The position numbers and the translations under genes are program-made. From NCBI GenBank assembly GCA_003001795.1, contig PVNI01000006.1, forward strand, positions 1 through 64,000: DNA of 64,000 nucleotides. The letters are read 5' to 3'. Numbering within the stretch: the first letter of the stretch is position 1; every line of letters begins with the position of its first letter. The stretch is from Actinomadura viridilutea (GTDB lineage Bacteria > Actinomycetota > Actinomycetes > Streptosporangiales > Streptosporangiaceae). This document shows, in pieces, positions 52,867 through 61,721 of the stretch. The notes beneath the pieces are model-generated. The model searched no databases, was not told the origin of the DNA, and saw nothing but the letters and a program-made list of their open reading frames with translations.

Positions 52867-52944
52867 CCGGCGCTCACGCCCTCGACGGCTCGTTCGTCGG
52901 CTCTCTCGTCGCGGCGGCGGTGCGCGCGCGAAGGGCGGTGCGGC

Positions 52945-53025
52945 TCAACCGTTGCAGCCGCAGGAGCAGCCCTTCGGGCAGGAGCATCCGCTGCCGTGTC
53001 CACAACTGCATCCAGCTTTGACCAT
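52945..53025 (-). CDS. 26-residue cysteine-rich peptide, metallothionein-like
   Basis: The minus strand from ATG 53025 to TGA 52945 encodes 26 residues with seven Cys: CSC at 6-8, CSC at 14-16, CSC at 20-22 and a last Cys at 24 (CSCGC), plus His 10, Gly and Lys. Such Cys-X-Cys density with Gly/Ser spacers is what metal-binding metallothionein peptides have. It is too short for most gene finders. The ribosome site is weak, so translation is not proven. The iterated repeats ~140-200 bp upstream could be its regulatory sites. No known family was matched from memory. Confidence 0.5.
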   Translation of the reverse strand: MVKAGCSCGHGSGCSCPKGCSCGCNG

Positions 53026-53105
53026 GCCCGGAACGTACCCGCGTGGGCGATGTGCGGTCTATGACCGGAACGCAAGGAAGAGCTGAACGCGGGGCCATGC
53101 CGCCA

Positions 53106-53160
53106 TGACCCCGCGGCCCGTCCGGGAGCGGACGTCCGGGGCCGCGTCCTCGTGGGGTCA
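53106..53160. terminator. Large hairpin between the EEP gene and the cysteine-rich peptide
   Basis: Outer arms TGACCCC (53106-53112) and GGGGTCA (53154-53160), inner CGCGGCC (53112-53118) with GGCCGCG (53140-53146). Possible bidirectional terminator. Confidence 0.5.
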
Positions 53161-53161
53161 G

Positions 53162-53248
53162 GATGCGCCGTATCGATGCGCCGTATAGCCGCATAGATGC
53201 GCCGTATAGCCGATAGATGCGCCGTATAAGGGACGCGGTTCGGCGCAT
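53162..53248. repeat. Four iterated GATGCGCCGTAT repeats
   Basis: Exact copies of GATGCGCCGTAT at 53162-53173, 53175-53186, 53196-53207 and 53216-53227; copies 2-4 are spaced 21 and 20 bp (two helical turns) by AGCCG(C)ATA. An inverted GGCGCAT is at 53242-53248. They lie between the EEP gene stop and the cysteine-rich peptide. Outside these and the hairpin the 52867-53390 region has no other supported gene. Confidence 0.75.
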
Positions 53249-53390
53249 GTGGCGACGGACCGCAATTCGGATGTAGCGGACGCGCCGCTCGCACCGATAA
53301 CCGAAATGCGCGATGGTCGACGGCTACGGGCAGCGCACGTCGGCCATCGCCCGAAGCCCCCGCCCGCCGTCTCGCCTGCCGGGCGCGGCC

Positions 53391-55448
53391 TCACCTGCCG
53401 GGCGCCGCCGCGCCTCTCGGGGCCGGCGGGGCGGCCATGTCGATGCGCACCACCGCCGGATCGCGGTCGCCGACGGGCCGGTCGGCGAACTCGGACCTGC
53501 GGTGGACGATGTCGTACTCGTGCTTGCGGCGGGCGAGCGACGGGCTCAGCAGGATGTGGTCGAGCGCCTGCGCGTTCCCCTCGGAGACGGCCGTGTACCG
53601 CTCGGCCACGGGCAGCTCGTCGGTCAGGTCGCGCAGCCCCGCCCGCCGGGCCAGGTAGCGCACCGGGGCGGAGAACTCCGGCTCGTTGAGGTCGCCGGCG
53701 ACGATGACGTCGGCGTCCCGCTGCACGGCGCGCACCGACCGCACGAACCGCGCCACCGCCCGCGCCTGCGCGGCGCGCCGCCACGCGCTGGGCCGCCGCG
53801 GCGGCTGGTAGCGGCCGAACGCCGGCTGGTCGTCGCCGGCCTTGGCGTACCAGTGGTTGGCCACGACGATGATCCGCCGGCCCCGCCAGGTGATCTCACC
53901 GGCCAGCGGCTTGCGCGAGTCGTTCCACACCGGGTCGGCGGGCGCGACGCGGCCGGGGCTGAGGCTCAGCCGGGCGCGGCCTCCCTCGGCCAGGGCGCGC
54001 ACCGCGGTGCGGGCCGGGTCGGGGCCCGCGTCCGCCGCGCCGGCGCCCATGCCGTCGCCGAGGGCGGCCGCGGGCCGGTCGACGAAGCCCAGCCCCCGGT
54101 CGGTGCGGAACAGGAAGCCGACCCGGATGTTGGCGCCCGGCTCGCCGCCGTCGGCGTTGTCGCGGGGCGCCACCGACCGCCAGTCGTAGGCGGGACCGCC
54201 CGCCTCGCTGATCGCCGTGATCAGCTCGGCCACCGTCTGGTCGGCGGCGACCGTCCCGTCGTCGTCGGGGCCGCTGTTGTCCTGCACCCCGGCCACCGTG
54301 ATCAGGTCGGGCGAGCGCAGGCCCTCCACGATGTCGGCGGCCACGGCGCGGAACCGCTCGCGCGGGGCGCTCGGGTTGAGCCCGTCCACGGTCAGCGTCG
54401 CGACGGCCAGCTCGTCGGGCCCCTGCGGCCGCGTGGTCTCGCGGGCCAGCCCGCCGCCGCGGACGCGCGGCGTCGCGGTCGGCAGCACCGTGTACGTCCC
54501 GTGGCCGTAGTCGAGCACGCCGTCGACGGCGCCGGGCAGCCGGTCGCCGACGTTCACGGCGGGCAGCGCGGCCAGGGTGTCGCCGAGGACGATCCGCTCG
54601 GTGTTGGCGTCGCCCGGCCGCAGCACGATGCCGCCGCGCGCGGTGCGCGGGCCCGCCCCCGCGCCGCCTGCGGGCAGCACGGGCACCCGGCCGTCGCGGG
54701 ACGGGCCGACGGCCACCGCGTCCTGCACGCGCACCCGCATGCCCTCCAGCGACTCGAAGAAGTCCAGGGCGCTGCGGCGCGGGTCGAACGACCTGCGGGC
54801 CTCCACGTCGATCGCGGCGCCGGTCGCGCCGCCCGTCACGCGGCGGGGCGGCCGGCGGCCCTTGGGGCCGAGCGTCACGGGGGCGGGCAGCGGCACGCCC
54901 CGGGCCCGCACCGCGACCGCGGACGCGTCGATCTCGGTCCTGCCCAGGTCGGCCGACGCCGACCCGGCGGCGCGGAACTCGCTGACCCTGCCGTCGACGC
55001 GCACGGCGTCGGCCACCGCCACCTGCGGCCGGGTGCGCGTGTAGACGAAGATGCCCTCGGACGTGGCGTCGCGGCGGTCCGGCCGCGGGTCCTGCATCCA
55101 GAAGCCGTTGTCGGTCAGCGCGGTGACGACCCCGGGCACGCCCGTCACGCGGGCCCCGTTGAGGGGCGACACGTGTCCGGCGCCTTGGATGTGGCGGATG
55201 CGGACCTGCCGCCCCCGGGGAGCGCCCGACGGGACCATGGCGCCCACGCCGGGCGAGACGGCGTCCTGGACGCCGGGACCGCCGTGCGCCGCGCCGCGCG
55301 GGTCGCCGTGCGCGGCCGCCTCCGAGCCGGCGGGCGGTGCCGCCTGCGAGGCCGGCACCGCCAGGACGGGCAGGGCGAGCAGCGCTCCCGCGAGAAGGGT
55401 CCGGGGCGCTGTGGGCCGACGGCCGCGCCCCCGTCCGACGTAGGTCAC
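53391..55448 (-). CDS. Secreted endonuclease/exonuclease/phosphatase (EEP) family protein
   Basis: 685 residues from GTG 55448, with GGAG 7 bases upstream. A signal peptide (about 10-36, LLAGALLALPVLAVPASQA) indicates export. Next comes an OB-like domain with VTALTDNGFWMQDP and GIFVYTRTR, as in extracellular nucleases of the ExeM/NucH type, and a C-terminal EEP domain (about 365-670) with VAGVQDNSG, VVANHWYA, VIVAGDLNEPE and LDHILLS. At two canonical positions it differs: QE is QD and the final S-D-H is GDRDP, lacking the catalytic His. Activity is therefore doubtful. Confidence 0.82.
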   Translation of the reverse strand: MTYVGRGRGRRPTAPRTLLAGALLALPVLAVPASQAAPPAGSEAAAHGDPRGAAHGGPGVQDAVSPGVGAMVPSGAPRGRQVRIRHIQGAGHVSPLNGARVTGVPGVVTALTDNGFWMQDPRPDRRDATSEGIFVYTRTRPQVAVADAVRVDGRVSEFRAAGSASADLGRTEIDASAVAVRARGVPLPAPVTLGPKGRRPPRRVTGGATGAAIDVEARRSFDPRRSALDFFESLEGMRVRVQDAVAVGPSRDGRVPVLPAGGAGAGPRTARGGIVLRPGDANTERIVLGDTLAALPAVNVGDRLPGAVDGVLDYGHGTYTVLPTATPRVRGGGLARETTRPQGPDELAVATLTVDGLNPSAPRERFRAVAADIVEGLRSPDLITVAGVQDNSGPDDDGTVAADQTVAELITAISEAGGPAYDWRSVAPRDNADGGEPGANIRVGFLFRTDRGLGFVDRPAAALGDGMGAGAADAGPDPARTAVRALAEGGRARLSLSPGRVAPADPVWNDSRKPLAGEITWRGRRIIVVANHWYAKAGDDQPAFGRYQPPRRPSAWRRAAQARAVARFVRSVRAVQRDADVIVAGDLNEPEFSAPVRYLARRAGLRDLTDELPVAERYTAVSEGNAQALDHILLSPSLARRKHEYDIVHRRSEFADRPVGDRDPAVVRIDMAAPPAPRGAAAPGR

Positions 55449-55598
55449 CCACGCTCCAGGCTCGACTGACGTGCGTGCTTGCGGTGGTGCGAACGGCCTC
55501 GGCCGCGGCGGGCGGGCGCCGCACACGACCAAGGATGACACGCGGCGTCGGCGGGGACGAGGCAGTCGGTCAACAAGCCGGATGACACGGGTGGATCG

Positions 55599-55733
55599 GT
55601 CGAAGCGGTCGGATCGGATGCTCCGGTCGAAGGCGCCGGTCGAAGGCGTCGTTCGGCGGCGCGGTCGACGGCGTCAGTCGAGGGCGTCAGTCGAGGGCGT
55701 CAGTCGAGGGCGTCGGTCGAAGGCGTCAGTCGA
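55599..55733. repeat. 13-bp tandem minisatellite at the alcohol dehydrogenase stop
   Basis: Five nearly identical units of GGGCGTCAGTCGA at 55669-55681, 55682-55694, 55695-55707, 55708-55720 and 55721-55733, with more degenerate units (CCGGTCGAAGGCG) towards 55600. The last unit contains the alcohol dehydrogenase stop codon. Confidence 0.75.
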
Positions 55734-56814
55734 ACAGGACGACCTGGCGGATCGCCTCGCCCTCGCGGAGCGCCCGGACGGCGTCGTTGAGGTCCTCGAA
55801 GCGGATGCGCCGGGAGATCAGCCCGTCGATGTCCAGCCGCCCGGCCCGCCACAGGTCGACGAACAGCGGGACGTCGCGCTTGAGGTCGCAGCCGCCGTAC
55901 AGCGACGCCTTGATGTTCTTGCCGTCGAACAGCAGCGCGAACGCGCTCAGCTCGACGGTGTCGTCGGCCGCCCCCGCGCCGACCACGATGACGTCGCCGC
56001 CGCGCCGGGTGAGGTTCCAGGCGGTGCTGATCGCCGCGGACTTGCCGACCACCTCGAAGGTGTAGTCGAAGCCGGCGCCGCCGGTGAGCAGGTTCTTGGC
56101 CTCCTCCAGACCGTCCAGGGTGGCGACGTGGGTGGCGCCGAACCGCTTGGCGACCGGGTGCTTGGCCTCGTTGGGGTCGACGGCCAGGATGGTCGACGCG
56201 CCGGCGATGCGGGCGCCCTGGATGACCGCGAGGCCCACGCCGCCCGCGCCGACCACGGCGACCGCGGACCCCGGCCGCACCCGCGCGGTGTTGATCACCG
56301 CGCCCAGGCCGGTGGGGATGCCGCACCCGAGCAGCGCCGCGTACTCGAACGGCACGTCCTCGGCGATTTTGATCACGCCCTGCCGCGGCACGGTCATCTC
56401 CTCCGCCCAGGTGCCGCAGCCGGCCATGCCGTACGCGGGGCCGCCGTCGCCGAGCCGGAACCGGGGGTCGCCGAACGACTGGGCGATGAACGTCATGCAC
56501 AGGTTCGGCTGACCGCGCAGGCAGTCGGGGCAGGCGCCGCAGTCGGGCGTCCAGTTGACCACGACGTGGTCGCCCGGCCGGACGTGGGTGACGTGCGCGC
56601 CGACCTCGGCGACGATCCCGGCGCCCTCGTGGCCGAGCACGACGGGCGGCGTCGCGGGCAGCACCCCCGTCATGGTCGACAGGTCGGAGTGGCAGACCCC
56701 CGTCGCCTTGAGACGGACCTTCACCTGGTCGGGGCCGGGGCTGACGGCGGTGACGTCGTCGCGCAGGTCGAGTTCGGTGTCGCCGACCGCGTGCAATACC
56801 GCGGCACGTGCCAT
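55726..56814 (-). CDS. Zinc-dependent alcohol dehydrogenase
   Basis: 362 residues from ATG 56814, with GGAGG upstream. Catalytic zinc ligands lie in TGVCHSDLS (Cys 41) and GHEGAG (His 62); the structural zinc cysteines are in CGACPDCLRGQPNLC (about 92-106). The Rossmann loop is VVGAGGVGLAVIQGA. This matches long-chain zinc alcohol dehydrogenases related to the class III/NDMA-dependent group. The ferredoxin gene lies 87 bp upstream on the same strand, and a KstR-like site precedes it, so it may oxidise P450 products. The 3' end sits in a minisatellite. Confidence 0.93.
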   Translation of the reverse strand: MARAAVLHAVGDTELDLRDDVTAVSPGPDQVKVRLKATGVCHSDLSTMTGVLPATPPVVLGHEGAGIVAEVGAHVTHVRPGDHVVVNWTPDCGACPDCLRGQPNLCMTFIAQSFGDPRFRLGDGGPAYGMAGCGTWAEEMTVPRQGVIKIAEDVPFEYAALLGCGIPTGLGAVINTARVRPGSAVAVVGAGGVGLAVIQGARIAGASTILAVDPNEAKHPVAKRFGATHVATLDGLEEAKNLLTGGAGFDYTFEVVGKSAAISTAWNLTRRGGDVIVVGAGAADDTVELSAFALLFDGKNIKASLYGGCDLKRDVPLFVDLWRAGRLDIDGLISRRIRFEDLNDAVRALREGEAIRQVVLFD

Positions 56815-56901
56815 GGCTGCCTCCGCTGGGAGATCGGACGCCGCGCGGGCGCGCGGGTCGCGGACAGGGGTGGGACGGGGAGGGACGGGGGACGGCCGGA
56901 G

Positions 56902-57093
56902 TCACTCCTCCAAGGTGAGCGCGGCCTTGGGGCACGACCGCACCGCGTGCCGGACGCGGTCGGCCTGCTCGGGCGGGACCTCCGGCAGCAGGATCCGCAG
57001 CTCGTCGTCGTCGGTCAGGTCGAAGACGTCGGGGGCCAGCCCCACGCACACGGCGTTCGCCTCGCAGACCAGGGGGTCGACTCGTACGCGCAT
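56902..57093 (-). CDS. [3Fe-4S] ferredoxin of the P450 partner type
   Basis: 63 residues from ATG 57093 with GGAG upstream. VRVDPLVCEANAVCVGLAPDVFDL holds the first two cysteines (10 and 16) as CxxNxxC, with Asn at the position where [4Fe-4S] proteins have Cys, and the third is in RSCPKAALTLEE. Such single-cluster ferredoxins reduce bacterial cytochromes P450; two P450 genes lie 5-7 kb away on the same strand. It heads a likely operon with the alcohol dehydrogenase. Confidence 0.93.
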   Translation of the reverse strand: MRVRVDPLVCEANAVCVGLAPDVFDLTDDDELRILLPEVPPEQADRVRHAVRSCPKAALTLEE

Positions 57094-57142
57094 CGCGATT
57101 CTCCGTTCACTTCCCGGTGGGTCCGCGCTCCGCGGGCGGCAC

Positions 57143-57156
57143 GCGAACGTGTTCTA
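57143..57156. promoter_or_regulatory. KstR-like operator upstream of the ferredoxin gene
   Basis: GCGAACGTGTTCTA matches the KstR consensus TNNAACNNGTTNNA except for the first base. It lies 50 bp before the ferredoxin ATG, a usual place for KstR sites. Confidence 0.5.
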
Positions 57157-57395
57157 GCGGCGGATCGCGGCGGACGCCGCGGGACCGCCGCCCCCATCGT
57201 CCTCCGGAAGGTCCGGCTGCCAACATAGCGAACGTCATTCGGTTCGGTCACGGGGGCCGCGGACTCCGTCGTGTCCGGGCGGCGCGTCGGCCGTCCGGCC
57301 GCCGTGGCGCGGACCGCGCCCGGCTCGGCGGGCGGCGCGGCCCGGCCGCCCCCGGAGGCCGGCGTCCCTCGGGGTGCGCTGCCTCACGCTCGAAG

Positions 57396-57409
57396 TAGAA
57401 CACGTTTCA
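57396..57409. promoter_or_regulatory. Perfect KstR consensus site
   Basis: TAGAACACGTTTCA fits TNNAACNNGTTNNA at every fixed position. It lies in the 438-bp gap between the divergent ferredoxin and methyltransferase genes, 123 bp before the latter. No gene is supported in that gap. Confidence 0.55.
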
Positions 57410-57453
57410 TTCGGGGGCGGCAAGACGGGGCGATCCCGTCGAGGCGGAGATAG

Positions 57454-58308
<855 letters not shown>

Positions 58309-58365
58309 GCGGCGCCTCCACGGTGCCCGCCTCCACGGTGCCCGCCGCCTCCACGGTGCCCGCCG

Positions 58366-59469
58366 CTATACGGTGACCAGGGCGCAGCCGCAGGCGATCG
58401 GGTCGGCGGCGGGCGACGGCCCCAGCGGGCGCCCGCCGATCTCCTTGAACAGGCGCGCGCCCGGCGTGGCGTCCGCCAGCACGTCGGCCGCCAGGATCAC
58501 CGCGGCGGCCGTGTACGTCGACCGATCCCCGGGGAAGTGCCGCCGGTTCTCGAACTGCCAGCCCGTCCAGTACGAGCCGTCCTCGTGGCGCAGGTGCTGG
58601 ATCGTGGCGAACAGCTCCAGCGCGCGGTCGCGGTCGCCGATCGCGTCCAGCGCCATCACCAGCTCGCAGGTCTCGGCCGCGGTCACCCACGGCTGGTCGG
58701 ACACGCAGCGGCAGCCGAGCCCCGGCACCACGTAGGCGTCCCAGCCCTCGGCGAGGCGGCGGGCGGCGGCCGCGCCGCGCACCGGACCGGCCAGCACCGG
58801 GTAGTACCAGTCCATCGACCAGCGGCTCTTGTCGGCGAACGCCTCCGGGTGCGCGGCCACCACGTGGCCGAGCTGGTCGGCGGCCAGCTCCCAGTCCGGC
58901 CGCGGCTCGTCCAGCCGCTCGGCCAGCGCCACCGCGCAGCGCAGCGCCTGGTAGATCGACGAGCAGCCGGTCAGCAGCGCCTGGTCGGCCGCCCGGCCGT
59001 CCGGCTCGCGCATCCAGCGGATCTCGCCGCGCCGCGTCTGCAGGCCGAGGACGAACTCGATGCCGCGGCGCACCGCGGGCCACATGTGCCGGGCGAAGTC
59101 CTCGTCGCCGGTCAGCAGCAGCTCGTGCCAGACCCCGACCGCCAGGTAGGCGGCGTGGTTGGATTCGCCGCCCGGCTCGGTGACCTCGCCCAGCACCCAC
59201 TTGGCGGGCCAGGAGCCGTCCGGCCGCTGGACGCCGCGCAGCCACTCGTAGGCCCGGCGGGCGTGCTCGCGCAGCCCCGCCACGGACAGCGCCATGGCGG
59301 CCTCGACGTGGTTCCACGCGTCGACGTGGCCGGGGACGCCGTCCAGCGGCGCGAACCAGGGAATGGCGCCCGACGGCTCCTGCTGGGCGACGATGCTGCG
59401 CGCGGTGGCGACGATGTCGTCGGCGGACACCACGCCGGGCACGGACGGCGGGCCGGGCTCAGACCGCAT
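58366..59469 (-). CDS. Prenyltransferase/terpene-cyclase-fold (alpha/alpha barrel) protein
   Basis: 367 residues. Helical repeats with QEPSGAIPWFAP, VEAAMALSVAGLREHARRAYEWL, RPDGSWPAKWVLGE and HLRHEDGSYWTGWQFENRRHFPGD correspond to the (alpha/alpha)6 fold with QW-like segments of squalene cyclases and prenyltransferase beta subunits. No DXDD cyclase acid motif was recognised, so catalysis is unclear. It overlaps the next methyltransferase gene by 11 bases, so both are co-expressed with the glycosyltransferase. Confidence 0.75.
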   Translation of the reverse strand: MRSEPGPPSVPGVVSADDIVATARSIVAQQEPSGAIPWFAPLDGVPGHVDAWNHVEAAMALSVAGLREHARRAYEWLRGVQRPDGSWPAKWVLGEVTEPGGESNHAAYLAVGVWHELLLTGDEDFARHMWPAVRRGIEFVLGLQTRRGEIRWMREPDGRAADQALLTGCSSIYQALRCAVALAERLDEPRPDWELAADQLGHVVAAHPEAFADKSRWSMDWYYPVLAGPVRGAAAARRLAEGWDAYVVPGLGCRCVSDQPWVTAAETCELVMALDAIGDRDRALELFATIQHLRHEDGSYWTGWQFENRRHFPGDRSTYTAAAVILAADVLADATPGARLFKEIGGRPLGPSPAADPIACGCALVTV

Positions 59470-60232
59470 CGGCCGTCTCCCGCCCGGCGCCCTCGCCGGC
59501 GGTGTCGCCGGCGTCCGGGAGGTCCCGCGCGGCGGGCTTGGCGAGGTAGACGACGACGCTCTTGCCGATGAGCGGGTTCAGCACGCGCTCGGCCAGCCGG
59601 GTGGCCAGCGGACGCTTCACGATGTCCCACACCAGGAGCTGGTGGTACGCCTTGGCCAGCGGGTGGCCGTCGTTGTTCACCCCCACCGCGCACTTGATCC
59701 ACCAGTAGGGGGAGTGCAGGCCGTGGGCGTGGTGGTGGCCCTGCACCTGGAATCCGGTGGCCTTCAGCTTGGCCTCCAGCTCCGCGCGGGTGTAGATGCG
59801 CACGTGCCCGCCGGGCGCGGTGTGGTAGTCCTCCGACAGCGCCCAGCAGATCCGCTCGGGCAGCCACGCCGGCACGGTGACGGCGAGCTGCCCGCCGGGC
59901 TTGAGCACCCGCAGCAGCTCGCGCATCGCGCGCATGTCGTCGGGGATGTGCTCCAGCACCTCCGACGCGATGATCTTGTCGAAGTGCTCGTCGGGGAAGG
60001 GCATGTCGAGGGCGTCGCCCCGGACCGTCTCGGCGGTGGCGTCCTCGGGGGCCTCACCGGCAAGGCGCATCGCGCCGAACATCTTCTCCACGCCGGCCAG
60101 CTCGTCGGCGTCCAGATCGAAGGCCACGACGTGCGCCCCCCGCCGGTACACCTCGAAGGCGTGCCGTCCGGCGCCGCACCCCATGTCCAGCACCCGTTCT
60201 CCGGGGGTGACGCGGAACCGCTCGAAGTCCAC
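59459..60232 (-). CDS. Class I SAM-dependent methyltransferase (UbiE/COQ5-like core)
   Basis: 257 residues. GERVLDMGCGAGRHAFEVYRR-type SAM motif near 12-32, VVAFDLDADELAGV, ALDMPFPDEHFDKIIASEVLEHIPDD and LLRVLKPGGQLAVTVPAW define the methyltransferase_11 core. The C-terminal ~110 residues (HHHAHGLHSPYWWIKCAVG, then a membrane-proximal basic region) are family-specific. Its start is upstream of the cyclase-fold gene with 11 bases overlap. Acceptor unknown; a glycosylated lipid is possible given the neighbouring GT4. Confidence 0.85.
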   Translation of the reverse strand: MDFERFRVTPGERVLDMGCGAGRHAFEVYRRGAHVVAFDLDADELAGVEKMFGAMRLAGEAPEDATAETVRGDALDMPFPDEHFDKIIASEVLEHIPDDMRAMRELLRVLKPGGQLAVTVPAWLPERICWALSEDYHTAPGGHVRIYTRAELEAKLKATGFQVQGHHHAHGLHSPYWWIKCAVGVNNDGHPLAKAYHQLLVWDIVKRPLATRLAERVLNPLIGKSVVVYLAKPAARDLPDAGDTAGEGAGRETADAV

Positions 60233-60324
60233 GGTCAGCAGGGTCCTGCTCCTTCCGTACGGGGGACGGGCGCGCGGCCCGCCCCTCAGTCGGTGTGTGG
60301 GGCCGGTCGGTGCGCGGTCCGCGG

Positions 60325-61629
60325 CTACCGTCTGCGGCGCGCGGCGGCGGCCAAGCGCAGGTACCGGTGCTGGCGGATCGCGGCGCGGTAGTGCTCGACC
60401 GTGGCCTGCGCCACGGCCCGCCAGGCGAACCGCTCGCGGACCCGGGCCAGCGCGGCCTCGCTGAGCCGCGCGCGCTCCTCGGGGGAGTCGTGCAGGCGGC
60501 GCAGCGCCGCGGCCAGCTCCTCGTCGTCGCCCGGCTCCACCAGCACGGCGGCGTCGCCGACCACCTCCGGCAGGGCGCCGGCGCGGCTGGCGATCAGCGG
60601 GGTGCCGGACGCCATGTGCTCGACGGCGGGCAGCGAGAACCCCTCGTACCGGGACGGCACCACCGCGATCTCGGCGGACGCCAGCAGCTCGCCGAGCTCC
60701 TCGTCGCCGATGCCGCCCGCGAACCGCACCCGCTCGCCCAGCGCCAGCTCCCTGACCAGCCGCTCGGTGGGGCCGTCCTTCTGCGGGCGGCTGACGACGA
60801 TCACGTGCACGTCGCGCTCGGTGGCGACCTTGGCGACCGCGCGCAGCAGCACGTCCACGCCCTTGATCGGCGCGTCCGCGCTGGCCATCGCGACGATCCG
60901 GCCGGGGACGCGCGGCCCGCGCGGGTGGAAGATCCGGGTGTCGACGCCCAGCGGGAGGATCTCGATGTCGCGCGGGTCGACCTTGAAGTCCTTGACGATG
61001 TCGATCTTGGACGACTCCGACACGGTGAGCACCGGCCCGACCCGCCGCGCCACCTGCGCCTGCATGGCGACGAACCCGTACCAGCGGCGCTTGCCCAGCC
61101 GCTCGACGAACCCGCGCGCCGCCTGCAGCTCGATCCGCCGGTCCACGCTGATCGGGTGGTGGATGCTGGTGACCAGCGGCAGGCCCAGGCGGGGGATGCC
61201 CAGGTTGCCCAGGCCGAGCACCTGGTTGTCGTGCACCACGTCGAAATCGCGCCGGCGCCGCCTGAGCACGCGCAGGGCGCGCAGGCTGAAGGTCAGCGGC
61301 TCGGGGAAGCCGCCGGTCTTCATGTGGGCGAACTCCAGCACGTCGATCCAGTCGCGGAACTCGCCGAGCGCCGGCGTGCGGAAGGGGTCCTCGTCCCGGT
61401 ACAGGTCCAGGCTGGGGACCTTGGTGAGGACGATCTCGTCCCGGTCCAGCTCCGGGTACGGCTGCCCGGAGAACACCTCCACGGTGTGCCCCAGGTCGAC
61501 CAGCTCGCGGGTCAGGTGGCGGACGTACACGCCCTGACCGCCGCAGTGCGGCTTGCTCCGGTAGGAGAGCAGTGCGACGCGCAACGGACCGCCCTGCTCC
61601 CCGGGCGGTGCCTGCTCTGCCTCAGCCAC
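60325..61629 (-). CDS. Glycosyltransferase family 4 protein
   Basis: 434 residues from GTG 61629. GT-B fold: the N-terminal domain has GGQGVYVRHLTRELVDLGHTV (about 29-49) and VVHDNQVLGLG; the C-terminal donor-binding domain has VVPSRYEGFSLPAVEHMASG with the EX7E pair, and ALPEVVGDAAVLVEPGDDEELAAAL. It uses a nucleotide-sugar and lies upstream of the methyltransferase and cyclase-fold genes on the same strand. The acceptor is unknown. Confidence 0.9.
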   Translation of the reverse strand: MAEAEQAPPGEQGGPLRVALLSYRSKPHCGGQGVYVRHLTRELVDLGHTVEVFSGQPYPELDRDEIVLTKVPSLDLYRDEDPFRTPALGEFRDWIDVLEFAHMKTGGFPEPLTFSLRALRVLRRRRRDFDVVHDNQVLGLGNLGIPRLGLPLVTSIHHPISVDRRIELQAARGFVERLGKRRWYGFVAMQAQVARRVGPVLTVSESSKIDIVKDFKVDPRDIEILPLGVDTRIFHPRGPRVPGRIVAMASADAPIKGVDVLLRAVAKVATERDVHVIVVSRPQKDGPTERLVRELALGERVRFAGGIGDEELGELLASAEIAVVPSRYEGFSLPAVEHMASGTPLIASRAGALPEVVGDAAVLVEPGDDEELAAALRRLHDSPEERARLSEAALARVRERFAWRAVAQATVEHYRAAIRQHRYLRLAAAARRRR

Positions 61630-61721
61630 GCCAGCCCCTGCTCACGCACCACTCCCGTCCAGTAGGGGGACTGCCGGGCGATGCCTCGGCCCCGCGGCGG
61701 CGCCGCGGACGCGCGGCCGTC

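Noticed and set aside
53162..53227. Short repeats considered as a CRISPR array
   Set aside because: Units are only 12 bp with 1-9 bp spacers and no cas genes nearby.
55599..55733. 13-bp repeats considered as a CRISPR or attachment site
   Set aside because: Contiguous units without spacers; no integrase gene near.
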